DNA of 64,000 bases from Neopestalotiopsis rosae (Eukaryota; Ascomycota; Sordariomycetes; Amphisphaeriales; Sporocadaceae), in NCBI GenBank assembly GCA_023078685.1, contig JALGAS010000010.1, positions 310,001-374,000 on the forward strand, written 5' to 3'. A program made the translations under genes and the position numbers. This document shows positions 10,790-22,858 of this stretch, one piece after another (within the stretch, counting starts at the first letter, position 1; each line of letters opens with the position of its first letter). The notes beneath the pieces were generated by a model that was not told where the DNA came from, did not search any database, and was given only the letters and a program-made list of their open reading frames with translations.

Positions 10790-11029
10790 ATGTGCAAATA
10801 CTACGCCCACGCCTTTAGCTGCAAACACATGTCCTTCACCTTTGCCCGGTTCTGCAACCCGGCCAGCTTCACCCAGACCCCCTGCGACAAGCGCACCATC
10901 TGGCACACCATCGGCCTCGAGGAGGCCTGCGACGAGTGCCAGATCTGGTGCCCCGACAAGTGCCCCCCGCCGCCCGTCGTCAAGGTCCGCCGCGCCGGCG
11001 GCGGCGGCGCCAAGATGAGGAGGGCGTGA
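10790..11029 (+). CDS. Small cysteine-rich conserved fungal protein
   Basis: This encodes 79 residues and is intronless, starting at a near-ideal context (CCCACCATGTG). Eight cysteines lie at positions 2, 11, 22, 32, 47, 50, 54 and 58, with a CKH at 11-13 and a CxxC within EEACDECQIWCPDKC. The tail is basic and glycine-rich (KVRRAGGGGAKMRRA). No signal peptide is present, so an intracellular zinc-binding role is more likely than a secreted effector role. The MCKYYAH...CKH start resembles a family of short uncharacterised proteins I recall from other filamentous ascomycetes, but no function is known to me. The very long ATG-free leader upstream suggests strong or regulated translation. Confidence 0.75.
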   Translation: MCKYYAHAFSCKHMSFTFARFCNPASFTQTPCDKRTIWHTIGLEEACDECQIWCPDKCPPPPVVKVRRAGGGGAKMRRA

Positions 11030-12065
11030 GTGTGAAGGCAAGAAGCAAGAAAGATCAGCTGCATCTTCTTTCACTCGTTCCTCATCCTCTTTTTGTTTTT
11101 CTCATTTCACTTTTCCGCGAATTTCCATGTGTTTCTCTCTTCTGGGCCCGGCGTCTCAATGATTTTCAAATATGAGTACGCTTGATAGACAGAAGAAATG
11201 GCACTGCAACACATCATCATCCCCTTTCCCGCTGGATGCTCATGAAAGCCCAGCAATGGACCAGCAAAATTGTATACGAAACGGCGCACAACAGAACGAC
11301 AAGAGAAATATCGTCACGACCTTTTTTATTTATCTATGACTTTGGGATATCGAGCCAGCGTGGGAATTAGATTGTTTGGAACCTGGTGTATTTTCCGGAG
11401 TCTTTGAGGAGGAATTTTGTTTCTTTCTGCATTATTTTTCTACTTGGGTTGATGCCACTTCGTTTTCCTGTTGGAGTTTCACTTCTTTCTAGAGCTTGGG
11501 AGTTGGATCGGTCTGGGCGTTTTCTTCTTTTGTTTCATGCTATTGCACATTCATATCAGGTTGCAAATGGATTTCGATTGTGTACGTTTGCTGGCTCAAG
11601 ATACACAACAGTAGAGGAACCATAGGACAACAAGAAGGGAGCCGGGTTGATGACAAGGTTATACACAAAAGGTCTCGGGAAACAGAGGTTGCTTCACCAA
11701 GCAAAAGAGCATCGCTGGTAGCTAGACAAGATCCGGTTATAGACTTTGGGATTTCAGTGTGCATCATCTCAATCATCATTACATTCATTTCTTGTGTGCA
11801 TATAATTTGATTCTGACTCTGCAGTAACGTATCGCAGAGGACCTTTCATCATCCAAGCAAAACCAACCATGTATAAAGCGCCTGTGCCCATGGGGATGTA
11901 TAAGACGTGATACTAGTGGTATCCCAATTGAGTAAATAAAGTGCCCGTGTATGTACGACGCCGATTGTGCTATCCCTGCCCGTGTTTTTCCAACCATTAT
12001 CCATACCCATATGAATTAGTTTATAAGTAAGTATATACAGCGCCGGATTATGCAATTCGAATCTA
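11030..12065. other. Convergent 3' spacer
   Basis: About 1 kb lies between the stop of the small Cys-rich gene (+) and the stop of the SCAP gene (-). The first part is T-rich on the plus strand and is probably a 3' UTR. Nothing else is recognisable. Confidence 0.5.
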
Positions 12066-15000
12066 TCATTTCAGCATGGCCGTAGGTCTACCTCGGAGAG
12101 TCGACGGCTTGTTACGTCTTCGACTCATAACGGTACCCAAGCCATCCTCTAGTGCTGAGCTTTCTTCGCTCCCTTCGAATCGCTCGTTGCCGACTAATAT
12201 CACCTTGATGACATTGCTGAGCCCAATGGCGACACTGCCTCTCCCGACACGAACCATTGGTCCTGTCTTGTTGACAAAGAGATGTTCGTCGTCTGTTTCC
12301 CGGCAAAGGGGTAATGTGTCCCAGGACTCTTTATTATCCGCCTGGGAGAGCATCCATATCTCCCACATGTCTTCCATCTTAACTGGGGATATCGATTTGG
12401 GTGTATGACTTGGGCGACGCCGCCGGAGCTCCCCATTGCCATTTTGATGAGCACTCCCATTCTCTGCCCGGGCCTTTGGCGATGGCTTCTTTCTCACACC
12501 CAACAATATTCTAGAGGGTAGTGCTTCCCAAGTGCCCGGGTCCTTGACCACACTCCTAAGCTCTTTGGTTTCTGGCCACCGGCAACATGTCTTGCTGACT
12601 GGCTGCCCGGGCTCGCGGAAGCAAATGGACGCGCCTTCGTCTTGCGGTGTATATGTTTGGACGACAAGATCCCGAGTGAATGCATTCAGGTAGGCGAATG
12701 TGAGATACTTGAGGCCAACAGAGCCGCATCGCATCGTTCTCCTCTTTGAGTGGAAACACTTCAATGTTTTAGGCTGAATCGGATCAGTCTTGAAGGAATG
12801 TATCGTACAGTACGAAGTGGCGTCAACCAGATCGATTGACTGCACTCTGACAACAAGGATGAATCCGAGTTCTGGCAATGCCACGAGGGACATGAATTCT
12901 TTGTCCCTAGGTCGAGGAATGTCAACAGCGTTGCAATTCCATCCTGTCGCTTCTTGGCTCAGGCAGTGGACTTGACCATTGCGGAAGGAGGTGATTATTT
13001 TTGTCGTGGATTTTGCTTGAAGAATGTTAGCAGATGGTCTTGAAATGGGTGCAACAAGCGAGTCAAATTCACCTTTCTCAATGAGGGCACCAACTGAGAC
13101 GAGGGCTCCTTCAGAGATTTCGTAACTAACGGTTGCTAGCTTCTCTGGCTTGATCTCAGTCATGATACCATTACGTCGCAGTAGTATGACTGGATGGACT
13201 CCCTCAATCTCTTGCGCAGCAAAGAAGAAAGCTTCAGGTCGGTGACCATGATCAGCCACGTCAATAGTCGGCCCCCATTGACACTCCTGCAGATCCCACA
13301 ATAGAACCGTCTTTGTCATGAGTAAGGCTAGCCATCTAGAATCATCGTCGATACACATGGCAAGAATCGGGAAAACGATCTGGGCTGTGTCGCTCCCTTG
13401 TAGATCGTAGCTCCCGCCGGCTTTCACATCCCATATTCGAATAGTTCTGTCCAGTCCGACAGACACAACGTGACCATCAGACGATGCGCAAAGTGCCACA
13501 ATGTCTAGCAAGTGACCTTGACCCAAGGTTTTCACCGTCAAAAGCGGCTCCTCTTCTGAGCCATGTATAAGAGTCGTATTTTCCGACATTTCATCGTACA
13601 GCAAATAGTTCATGAGAATGCGCACCAAGGCGCCAATCACCAGAACCGTCACGACGAAGGGTAGCGTCTGGTGCCGTACAAAGTCGTAGACTGCAGGCAA
13701 AAATGGAGGCTCCTTGGTAGAAAGCATTCGATCTGCCCCCTTCTTGACAAATACAATCGGGTCGAATACCCTGGCAACGTAACTGTGGGCTTCTGGTTTC
13801 ACCACATTGATGACTTCTCGCGCCGTCTCGTGATCTTGCAGTCGCAACCAGGATGTCGGACTTCTGGCCTGATGAATATCGACTAGCAGTGATGACTTTG
13901 GCGTGTCGTCTTTGTATTTCCTGGTGATCATGGTGATGCGTCCTAGAGCCCTGAGAAGACTTTCATTTTCGAGAAAGTGCCATTGTGCAATCAGCACAAA
14001 TCCCACCATGACAATGGTACCTGCAATTCGTGTTGACATGGCAATCTTACCCTGCAGCAAGGCATCAAGCCAGGTTTGCCGAGCTTTTGCTTCTGCGGGC
14101 GTGCGATGGTTGCGAATGGAAGCCTTCGCTAATGCGTCGCTGAGTTCTGTTCTACGAACATCCACGCTGAGCACCGACAGAAAAAAGGTTGACAAGTAGA
14201 AGAAGTCGAATATGATGGCTATCGCGGCAAAGGAGCAGAATGCTTGCACACCGGGCGACACCATATAAGACAGACCCCATAGGATGAGAAGATTTTGACC
14301 AGTGCTGGCGATCGCAACATGACTGGTGGTACCGAATGCATGCCCAATGCGGTTGCTGGTATTGCTTTCGGACGGTGTCAAAATGACGGCATTGATAAGG
14401 CGGAAGATGTTCTCTAAACTCATAGAGAAAACGGCGACTGGGTATGCTAGCCGCGGGATCTTTGAAAGGTCGATTTTGAATATAGCGCAGAGCGTAAAGC
14501 TGGACATGATTGAGAGGACGAGTTGCGCCATGACAGTTACAACCAGACCAATCTTGGACTTCACAGCTCGTAATTTGGTAAGGCTGACGACAAAATAAGC
14601 AGTCACGAGGATATAGGCGGCAGCCAAAGCAAGACTATCGAAAAGCGACATGGGTCGGAACTGAAACTCGTAGATCTGACTGCGATAACTGGTCCCGTCG
14701 GAGGGATATACGTCCCATTTGTCAGCCATTTTGCGGGCAAGCTCCTCGGATTTCGCCTGCCAGATGCGCCCGACGGGGGAATTTCGTCGATGAATCAGGG
14801 TAATAACGAGGGAATCAGCAGCAGCCAATCGCCGGTCTTCAAATCGCTTTCCACTGAAGACTATCGAATGGCGTAGGGTGACATTGACTGATGTGTGCTG
14901 GGTTTTCTTGTTATTGACTGTGGAAATTATATCCGGATCGGTCTCGACTTTGTTCATGTCGCAGGACCAGTATAGCAGCGGCGAGTGGAAGAACCAAGAC

Positions 15001-15648
15001 TCGTCTGTTAAGCCATTGATTATGTGAAAAGCATCGCGCTGCCGGGGGTTCAAATCGAGGGCGGTAGTATGCGAAAAGTCGACAGTCTCGAGAGGCGGAG
15101 GGAGCTGGCGTGGACTAAAGTCAACCGTCGGGCCGAGCAATTCGTTTTGCAGTTCCAGAGCGCCCATTAATACGTCCCGGTCGAGAGCTTTCATGTAGTC
15201 GCCGTGAACCCAGATGTAGCGCATCATGACATCGGGCTCAATGCCGCTCTTCTCTTCGAGCGGTTGCGCATCGGTCCAGACATGGTGCGGAAGATTGGAG
15301 GCGCCATTGGTGAAATCGTTGGTGTATAGAAACGGAAACGGATAGATCAGTACAGCAGCAACAGTTACTGAGATTAATAAGGTGGTAATGACATGGCGGG
15401 CAGCATATCTGCCGTACCGGGTGAAGGCATCGCGTAGAGGATGGGTCGGACTGAGTACAGGAGCATCGGTCGTTCTAACACAAGTGTCAATTAAGTTCTG
15501 CGGGACGCGGGAGGGAGCAGCAGCGCAGGGCTGGGCAAGGGCCGGAAGGGTTCAGTGGGAGGGGGACAGCAGCAGGAAGGCAGATATAGGGCAGCAGTAG
15601 CAGCCGATTTACGCACCCTCTAAAAGGATATAGCAAGTACCAAATCAT
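12066..15648 (-). CDS. SREBP cleavage-activating protein (SCAP/Scp1) homologue
   Basis: Two exons encode 1146 residues. A 32-nt first exon (15648-15617, MIWYLLYPFRG) is joined across a 142-nt intron (15616-15475) to one long exon ending at 12066. After the splice the protein reads TTDAPVLSPTHPLRDAF, then a first membrane segment (HVITTLLISVTVAAVLIYPF) and a large lumenal loop. Residues about 288-453 form the sterol-sensing domain with several membrane helices, another helix lies near 614-634, and a WD40 region starts near 663 (DGHVVSVGLDRTIRIWDVK). SCAP escorts the SREBP transcription factor from ER to Golgi and senses sterols. In fungi (Scp1 of Schizosaccharomyces pombe, scp-1 of Neurospora) the pathway serves low-oxygen and sterol responses. 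No SREBP or Dsc gene is in this window. Confidence 0.93.
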
Positions 15649-18160
15649 CCTCTCGGCGCATTTGTGTGTATGTGTAGCGGGTGGTTCTATGGATTGTGAT
15701 GTCTGAATGGTAGCTGTGATCGATTTCGCCACATATGGCTGTCTGTCGCGAGAGCAAGAGGGGGCATGATCTTGAGGAGCTGAGGACGAAGAATGGCGCC
15801 GCTAAAACCCGAGGCGCAAGTCGAGCTTCATCAAGTGCTTTTTTCCTCCTCTCTTGTCGGCGAGTAGTAGGAAGAGGAAGGGCGTGCGTGTGCAGGTAGG
15901 CAGGCAAGTTATGTAAGGTCGGTCGGTAGGCAAGTAGGTAGACAAGGTCGTCGTAGTAGATTGATAGTCGACAGGCTTGAGACTTTTGGTGGAGGAAAAG
16001 AAAGGACCAATTGTCGTTAGCCCCAAAGCTGTTCGCCAAAAAACCACTTTAGTGATCGGATCCGAGGCTGTTTTAGGCCTAACCGCCACCAACTCGAGAT
16101 GATGATTAAGAGGGGAGGAGAAAGAGACCAGATATGTATTTCGTACGCCGCTACCAACTTTTAGATACGGCAGGCGATCGATCGGTGGGTTTTATCAGAT
16201 TGGACCAGACCCTTTCCCAGAGGAAGTTCTGGAGTCGAGCACGAACTGGGCACGAGCACGGAGCTGCAGCATTTGGGAGATGTGGGCAGCGGGTGCTTCT
16301 TTTTGGGTGTGGACTGGCTGCTGGATGGGCTGTGTACTAGTATTACTAGGAGTGGTATGTCTAGACTACAAGCATACATGCGTACCGGGCTTCGACTTCC
16401 ACTAGAAATGTATGTACCTTCCTACACTAATGCGCCGGGGAGGCTCATGTCATTCACGCATTTCATCCCGTCAACTCATCACTGATCAGTCAAAGACAAG
16501 ACAACTTGCAGCCCATACAATTGGACTTGGAGGCCACTAAAACAAGGGGGCCCTTGATGAGCCAGCGCTTGGGCTACCTCGATTGCAGTGCAAGCTAGGG
16601 GACCCCATGCTGAGTGGCACCTTGGCGGGGTGCTGCCCGCTTCCCGCGCGACCTGTCTCCCGTGCGTACCGAATGGCTGATCCATCGCTCTGCTCCAGGC
16701 AGGCAAGGTGATTGACCCAAAGAGTCCAATTGCTTCCTCGACACCTTCTACGGAACACGTTCCGTCACATTTCGTCACAGTGATCATCCTACCAAGAGTG
16801 CATATGTGTGCGTCGAAAGCAAAGCGGGTATGCACATGCGAACCTTGATGAGAGGAGCATGTCATGGAAAAAGCTTCTTCTACGCATATATTTTTAAATA
16901 CGCCTCGCTCCAAAGAAGAACTTCTCCTGAAGTCCAGCAAACGACGTAAGCTCTCCCTAAATGGACCAGCATGTGCTATCAATGCAGTTTAGCTTGCCCA
17001 CCAGGGGACCTTGGGGTCCCCCCCAGCTGAAAGACGTCGCCCAAGACAATATAGTAAACTCGCTTAGGCAGTGCAAGACCTGACTCGTGGGCCGCTGATC
17101 GCATCCCCAAGGACATTGGTCGTATTGACGAGGCTGCCAACATTTGCCAACATTGATGCCCGACAGCCGCTGATAAGTACTAAAAAGAGAAGAAAGTCGG
17201 TGTCCTGCAAGATAATAAGTTGACGACTTGCAATTCGTCTTATCAAAGGGTACGTAGGCGTCGTCGCACATACATATGTAAGTATATCAAGTAGGTAATG
17301 GAAGACACATATTCGGCGCAACGGATGTGGCTTTTGCCCCACCACCAAAACCTATCGCAAGGCAAGGACAAGTACCAACCAGTAGTAGTGTCAACATTTT
17401 GTCTCTGGTTGCACAAGAAAATTCCTTTATGGCTTAAAGCATGACCCCATTTGACGTTGCAAATTTTCATTCTAAGTTACGTCAAGAGTGAAAGATTTGG
17501 GAAACCGTTGACCTCGACATGATGCAACTCGTTCCCCAAATGATCATACAAGCCAGCTGTTTTCCCATGGCTGTGAGAAATGGCAATTTTGAACAATAGC
17601 ATGTACAGAAGCAATGACAGCACCTGTTGAAAATAAGGTATTCCCTCGTCCGCAAATTCTCCCATTGGTCGGCCCGGAGCGAGAAAATGGGGACTCGCCG
17701 GGCACCCGGACGCCCGTTCCCACACACGACCAACCAAATTTGCGGAATTTGTACCGTAGGTAGCCTCATCAAGCCAGTCCCAGCCAGTCCCAGCCTAGAA
17801 CCCCCCCAAAGCCACGGCTATGGCTGCCACTATCTAACCACCCAAAGCCACCATCTACCACCATCGCCTTGTTTGTCATACCCTCCCTTGCGCGCGCAAC
17901 TCAAAAAATCCTTTCCTTGATCATACGACAAAATAAAAATCTCACAAATTCAGCTTTGAGGCTTGCGGGAATCGAAGCACGCTATCTCGGCCGAGATCTC
18001 CGAGAAAAAAAGAGATCTACTGGGTAGAGCCTTAAATCCTGCCGCCGGCAAAGGGAGATCGATCACCTGCAGATCCTAGCTTTTCAGCCTTGATACCCGC
18101 GCAGGCACCCGCTTCTGCTGAATGTGATATCTTCGGTAATTCTAAAGGGTACTTATCCAC
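15649..18160. other. Divergent spacer between SCAP and the JmjC gene
   Basis: This 2.5-kb region holds the promoters of two divergent genes. Open frames here (for example 16479-16982 on -) have no recognisable domain. Noted inside: runs of AGGTAGGCAGG/GGTAGG around 15892-15950 and a perfect 14-bp palindrome at 17984-17997, about 165 bp before the JmjC start codon. Confidence 0.5.
17984..17997. promoter_or_regulatory. Perfect 14-bp palindrome centred on CGGCCG
   Basis: ATCTCGGCCGAGAT equals its own reverse complement and lies 164 bp upstream of the JmjC start. Inverted CGG/CCG half-sites are the kind of element bound by fungal Zn2Cys6 dimers, although here the half-sites have no spacer. The regulatory role is only inferred. 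Confidence 0.3.
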
Positions 18161-19425
18161 ATGATGGCATTGAAAGACGACACGATCCAGGAGCTTATTG
18201 TGACCTACAATGAGCTCAACTCGTCCGTTATTGAGGAGCTGCACGAGGAGCCGAGTCCTCTAGAATTCATGCGCTTCGTAGCAAAGAACACACCGTTTGT
18301 CATTCGCAACGGGGCAAAGGACTGGCCGGCCACCAAGCAATGGAACGTGGCGTATCTGAGAGAGGCCCTGAGAGGTCACAATGTCAATGTCGCCATCACG
18401 CCGTACGGGTATGGGACCATTATCTTCTCTTCTGTTTTTTTCAGCCCTAATTTATAAGCATACTATAAGCGAAGGGGACGGGATAGCTTACACGGCAGCC
18501 GATTTAGGAATGCCGATGCGCCGACGCTCGATGCTGACGGCAACACCGTATTCGCCAAGCCGCACGAGGAAGACCAGCCCTTTGAGGAGTTTCTCGACTA
18601 CCTGACGAAACAGGAATTAGAATCTCCCAATGATCCCGTCGAGGTGAGGTATGCACAAACACGTAGGTTCCTGAAAATGAATTGCCAATCTGCCCAATAG
18701 AAATTTCCTCATCTCATATATATGTGCCGACAGAGAATGACAATCTGCGCCATGAATACTCGTCTCTCTTCTCCGAGACCCTGAGGTCCATCCCATTCGC
18801 GCGCATAGCCCTGGAAAAGGAACCCGACGCCATCAACATGTGGGTGGGCAACTCATTTTCCACAACGGCAATGCACCGTGACAATTATGAAAACATCTAC
18901 GTGCAGATTGCGGGACAGAAGCACTTTGTCCTGCTCCCTGCCCTCTGCCAGCCCTGCATCAACGAGCAGGAGCTGCGTCCCGCCATTTACGTTCGGAGGG
19001 ACGGCGGAGATAATAAGCTGGAACTCAAGCTCGAGGAGGAAGGGGATCATGTTCCCTTTGCCGTGTGGGATCCCGATCGATCTCATGCCAACACGACCCG
19101 GTACTCTCACCTCGCACAGCCCATGCGAGTCACGCTCAATCCGGGAGATATGCTTTACTTGCCTGCCATGTGGTCAGTTCAACCATACCTTAGTCCGAGT
19201 ATGCTTGCACAAGGTTTGCAGCTAACACTGTCAAAAGGTATCACAAGGTGTCGCAGTCCTGTTCAGAAGAAGGGTTTTGTGTAGCCGTCAATTACTGGTA
19301 TGTCATGCTCGTTGTCTGAACGTCTCAATGTCTCTGTTATTGATTCCACCAGGTATGATATGGACTTTAGCGGTCCATTATATCCCTTGACGTCGTTTGT
19401 CCGAGACACATCACGTCAAACATGA
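18161..19425 (+). CDS. JmjC-domain protein, JMJD7-like lysyl hydroxylase
   Basis: Five exons (18161-18408, 18508-18662, 18734-19172, 19238-19297, 19353-19425) join in frame to 324 codons; all four introns start with GT and end with AG. The product is a cupin-fold Fe(II)/2-oxoglutarate oxygenase of the JMJD7 type: N-terminal FVAKNTPFVIRNGAKDWPA, then VRYAQTQNDNLR across the second splice, then the iron motif MHRDNYENIYVQIAGQKHF (His-x-Asp with the nearby 2OG-binding Lys) and the distal His in PAMWYHKVSQ, which is created by the third splice. Human JMJD7 hydroxylates lysines of the DRG GTPases, and fungi have one close homologue. The end (YDMDFSGPLYPL) is also typical. The gene is convergent with the kinesin gene, 214 bp between stops. 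MALK at 18164 is an equally good start. Confidence 0.9.
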
Positions 19426-19639
19426 GAACAGACATTATTACTTGCTCCAATATCACTTCTCAGACTCTTGTTCGCTCAATCGTAAGTCTTTGTTCATTAT
19501 AGTGCTATTGATGATCTCGTAATACAACAATCATGATACTGAAAGTTCAGTTTGATATCTATTATGTTTCGTTCCGCTTGATGCTTCCAAACTCCTCGCC
19601 TTTCCAAACCATGTTTCAATCAATCCAATCTGCAAAGCC

Positions 19640-21668
19640 TCAAATGTTGACGCGCATGCCTAGTGGGTTTCTCAAATTGTCTTCAACAAACCTGCCCTTG
19701 TCATCGCCAATCTTTCTCTTGAACAAGGAAAGATCCTTGAGCAACTCATGCATGTAGTCTTGCATCTCGTTTGCCCTTTCTTCGTGAACCTCGGGACTGT
19801 AGTCGTCGTCATCATCGTCCTCGTAATATTCGTCAGACTCGGTGCCCGTTTCTGACTCTGCCTGTTTCTGATCCAATTCGGCTGGTGTTGCATTCTCCTT
19901 ATCTGTGTCAACCTCCTTGATTGGGTCCTTGGTGCTGATAACAACCTCTGGTATCGGGTTCTTCAAGCTGTCGAGTGCCAGTTTAAGGTGTAGTCTCAAT
20001 GCTTCGTTCTCCGTTTGTAAGCTGCGAATCTTGCCCTCGGCAACCAAGCTGCGTTCTTCCATCATGCGCTGCATTGCTGCAACGCGGTTCTGGTATTCCT
20101 CGAGCCTCTCCTCGCTGTCCTTCTGATCCTTTTCCCTCCTTCGGGTATCCGCCACTGACTGCTGTAGAAGTCGAATCTCCTCGGCCATGGCTGCAATCTG
20201 CGCATCTCTCTCGGCAGCAGAAATTTGGTCCTGGTTGACCACGGCCCGTGTGCGGATACGCTTGGCTTGGTCAGCGTAGCGCAATGTCGAGAGCGTTTCT
20301 TCGTAATCGGATGGAGCAATACAAGCAATCATGGCCGTTTTGCTGTTGCCACCCAATGAGTCTTTGAGCAGCCAAGTCAGAATCGAATCTCGATACGGGA
20401 CTATATCGCCCTTTCGCTTGCCGCGGCCGTGCTTTGGATCCGCCAGAGCTGCAATGACACGACCGAGGGTGGTGAGTGACTTATTGATGTTGCTTCCTTC
20501 TCGAAGTCGTGCGCCAGTTGCCTCGGTGGACTTTGCCCTTTCGCTTCCTGCCAAATCAACAAGTCTGATTCTCGAACTGCGCTCCGTGGTCTCGTCGGTA
20601 TCCATGTCATGGTGGATCTGCTTCAGCATGATGGTAAAGACTGCATGGCTTCGACTACTGGTGTCGTTCATCTTGGTACTTGCCACCGTCCGGGATGAGT
20701 CGCCCATCTTCATATACCGTAATATCTCGTTCAAGCTTCTAACAGGGACCTCGGTCAAGTCTTTCACATATGGCCCTTCGGCCGGTGACTCGCGGATCTT
20801 GAGATAATACGGTGCTTGATTGGGCACCACGGGAACGAGCAAGTCTCGCACGTGTTCGTTGTAGACCTCAAAGTACGTAGCGCGTACGTGATATGAGATG
20901 TTGGGCGTCTCTTGCTGTGCAGATTCGATGCGCTGGAACAAGTCTTCGCAGGTTCGTGGAATCAGGCCTGGCTGGTCGGCCGTTCCCATCATGGTGTACG
21001 ATTTGCCGGATCCTGTCTGGCCGTAGGCAAAAATGCAAGTGTGGTATCCCTCAAAGTTGTGGTCCAAGAATTCCTCGCCCAAGACATTGTAGACATCTTC
21101 CTGGTGTGCATAGTGCCTGTCGCCTTTATCGTGACTCCAGAAGGAGTTGTCAAAGGTAAAGTTCTTCTCCTCGACCACCTTGCGTGTCCTGGCTTTGCTG
21201 TTGGCCGGGTCGCTGTCATTTGGAACGTGTAGGGTGGTTGATTGCATGATGGGATCCATGCTAATGAGGCATTCTGCTCCTCTCTCGATTTCTATAAGTC
21301 GCGTTAGTAAACGAGACCTACGATGCAACCGCACAGTATGAACGTTGCGCACCTCTGGGCAGGAAAGCCCGCACTCTCACGACAACCTTCACATTTCCAG
21401 CCCCGTCCATCTTCATCATGTGTGAAGGTAGTGCGCCATCTTTCGAACGCAGCGATGGCGTGGAGGCAGAAGAGCGAATGACGCTCGATCTGCTCAGATC
21501 CACCGAAGACATGGAATCGGAACTGTAGTCAACAAGGAAGTCTTCGTCGTCGCTAATGTCCCTTTCGAATAAGGGATGATTCAAATCAATCACGCAGATT
21601 CCAGTCAATGTCTCGCAAATATCGTCGACGACGTCGCGGAATCGTAGTCTGTGGAATGTGCCGTACAT
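19640..21668 (-). CDS. Kinesin-3-type motor protein, short form
   Basis: Two exons (21668-21353 and 21291-19640; 61-nt intron) give 655 codons. The first about 90 residues are Ser/Asp-rich and unstructured. The motor follows: NVKVVVRVRAFLPREIERGAE across the splice, P-loop GQTGSGKS (about 196-203), switch I NDTSSRSH (about 314-321), switch II LVDLAGSE (about 349-356), then the TGARLREGSNINKSL stretch typical of kinesin-3. A coiled coil (about 480-560) and an acidic Asp/Glu tail end the protein. Kinesin-3 motors carry vesicles or endosomes toward microtubule plus ends. The usual FHA and PH domains are absent, so this is a short form; Neurospora has several kinesin-3 types that would be the comparison. 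A stop codon lies directly before the chosen ATG, but GCGAATAG could also be a splice acceptor, so the 5' end is uncertain. Confidence 0.9.
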
Positions 21669-22858
21669 CTATTCGCGTAGTATCCAGACCGTCCTTCAGC
21701 AGCAGCAGCAGTTGCGCATGTGGGGTGGTCTGAGATGTTGACTGTGGTTGCCACGGGCAGCGGGGCGCAGGTACGCGTAAAATGGTAAACTTCAATGCAC
21801 CCAGCTTTGGGCGCGCTTGTGTGGGGAAGGTGCTGAGATGGGCCTGTGCTGGGCTGACTTTTGGGCGCTGGTTTGCGCTGTGGGTGTGACGTGGTGGGCG
21901 GATTGACCAGTGCTGAAGGGAGGACTTGATCTGCGCTGGGATTCAATATTTTGGACAAGTAAAATTTCCATTCGATACATTAATGCACAACTGATAACAA
22001 GTTGTGCCAGTCCGACATTGTTGATATTTCTGTCGACAGGCAGAGAAAAAAGATTTCCTTGGGATAAGAAAATGTGAAGACAAGAAATTCAAAAGGTAAA
22101 CATGGGAGATGCAGATGGCACAACCCTGCATGGGGACTAGCTTCGATGTTGGGCTGGTAGTCTTGGGCTCCAGTGTGTTTATGGTGGTTTATTTGTTTTG
22201 AAGGACCGAGATTGAAACCTTGACGGAAGCACTGACGCGATTGGAGCATCTGGCGCACCAAAATGAGTAGAGACTCTTAAAATGTGCACGGAACCCGGAG
22301 AGGCTATTGTACTGTCTGGGACATCATACATAATGATCGTAGTTGCTATCATAACCCTCGTGCATCAGGGCGGCGCATGACAGCTGCTGGTGCATCAGAA
22401 GTCACTGTGCCAGATGGTCTCTTGCTTCCGTCGAACTCGCCATATTATATTACAAACGCAACATTGCCCGCCAATATTGTGTATCCTTTTCCCTCCGCTT
22501 CAAGCAGCATATGATGAAGTGAGGTTATTATGATTATCGTCATTACTATCGTTGATTAAAAATTACTCTAGCGATGTTGCAATCATTCAATGAATCTCGT
22601 CGCCCTTTCGATAATGGCCACTGAAGCCCCCCTGCGTACGTCGTCGGGTGCCGCAAACATACAGCTCGGCCTTATACAGTTTGCTAGAAATTGGTTTGGT
22701 GTTGAGTCCAGGCCATCTCAGATGTCCAAAGCAATTAATATACAAGTTGCGTCATTCATGTTCAATGGGTAGGCCATCGTAGGCAAAAATCATGATAGAC
22801 TGGGGCCGCGAGAGTTCCAATCGTGGTGGAAATACGTCCATCCTCACCATTACACACC
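21669..22858. other. Spacer between the kinesin and the S41 protease gene
   Basis: About 1.2 kb holds the kinesin promoter and the protease 3' UTR (both genes are on the minus strand). I see no gene in it. The kinesin 5' end could extend into this stretch by an extra exon. Confidence 0.45.

Noticed and set aside
16479..16982. 167-codon minus-strand frame in the SCAP/JmjC spacer
   Set aside because: No domain, no family resemblance, and no splice partner found.
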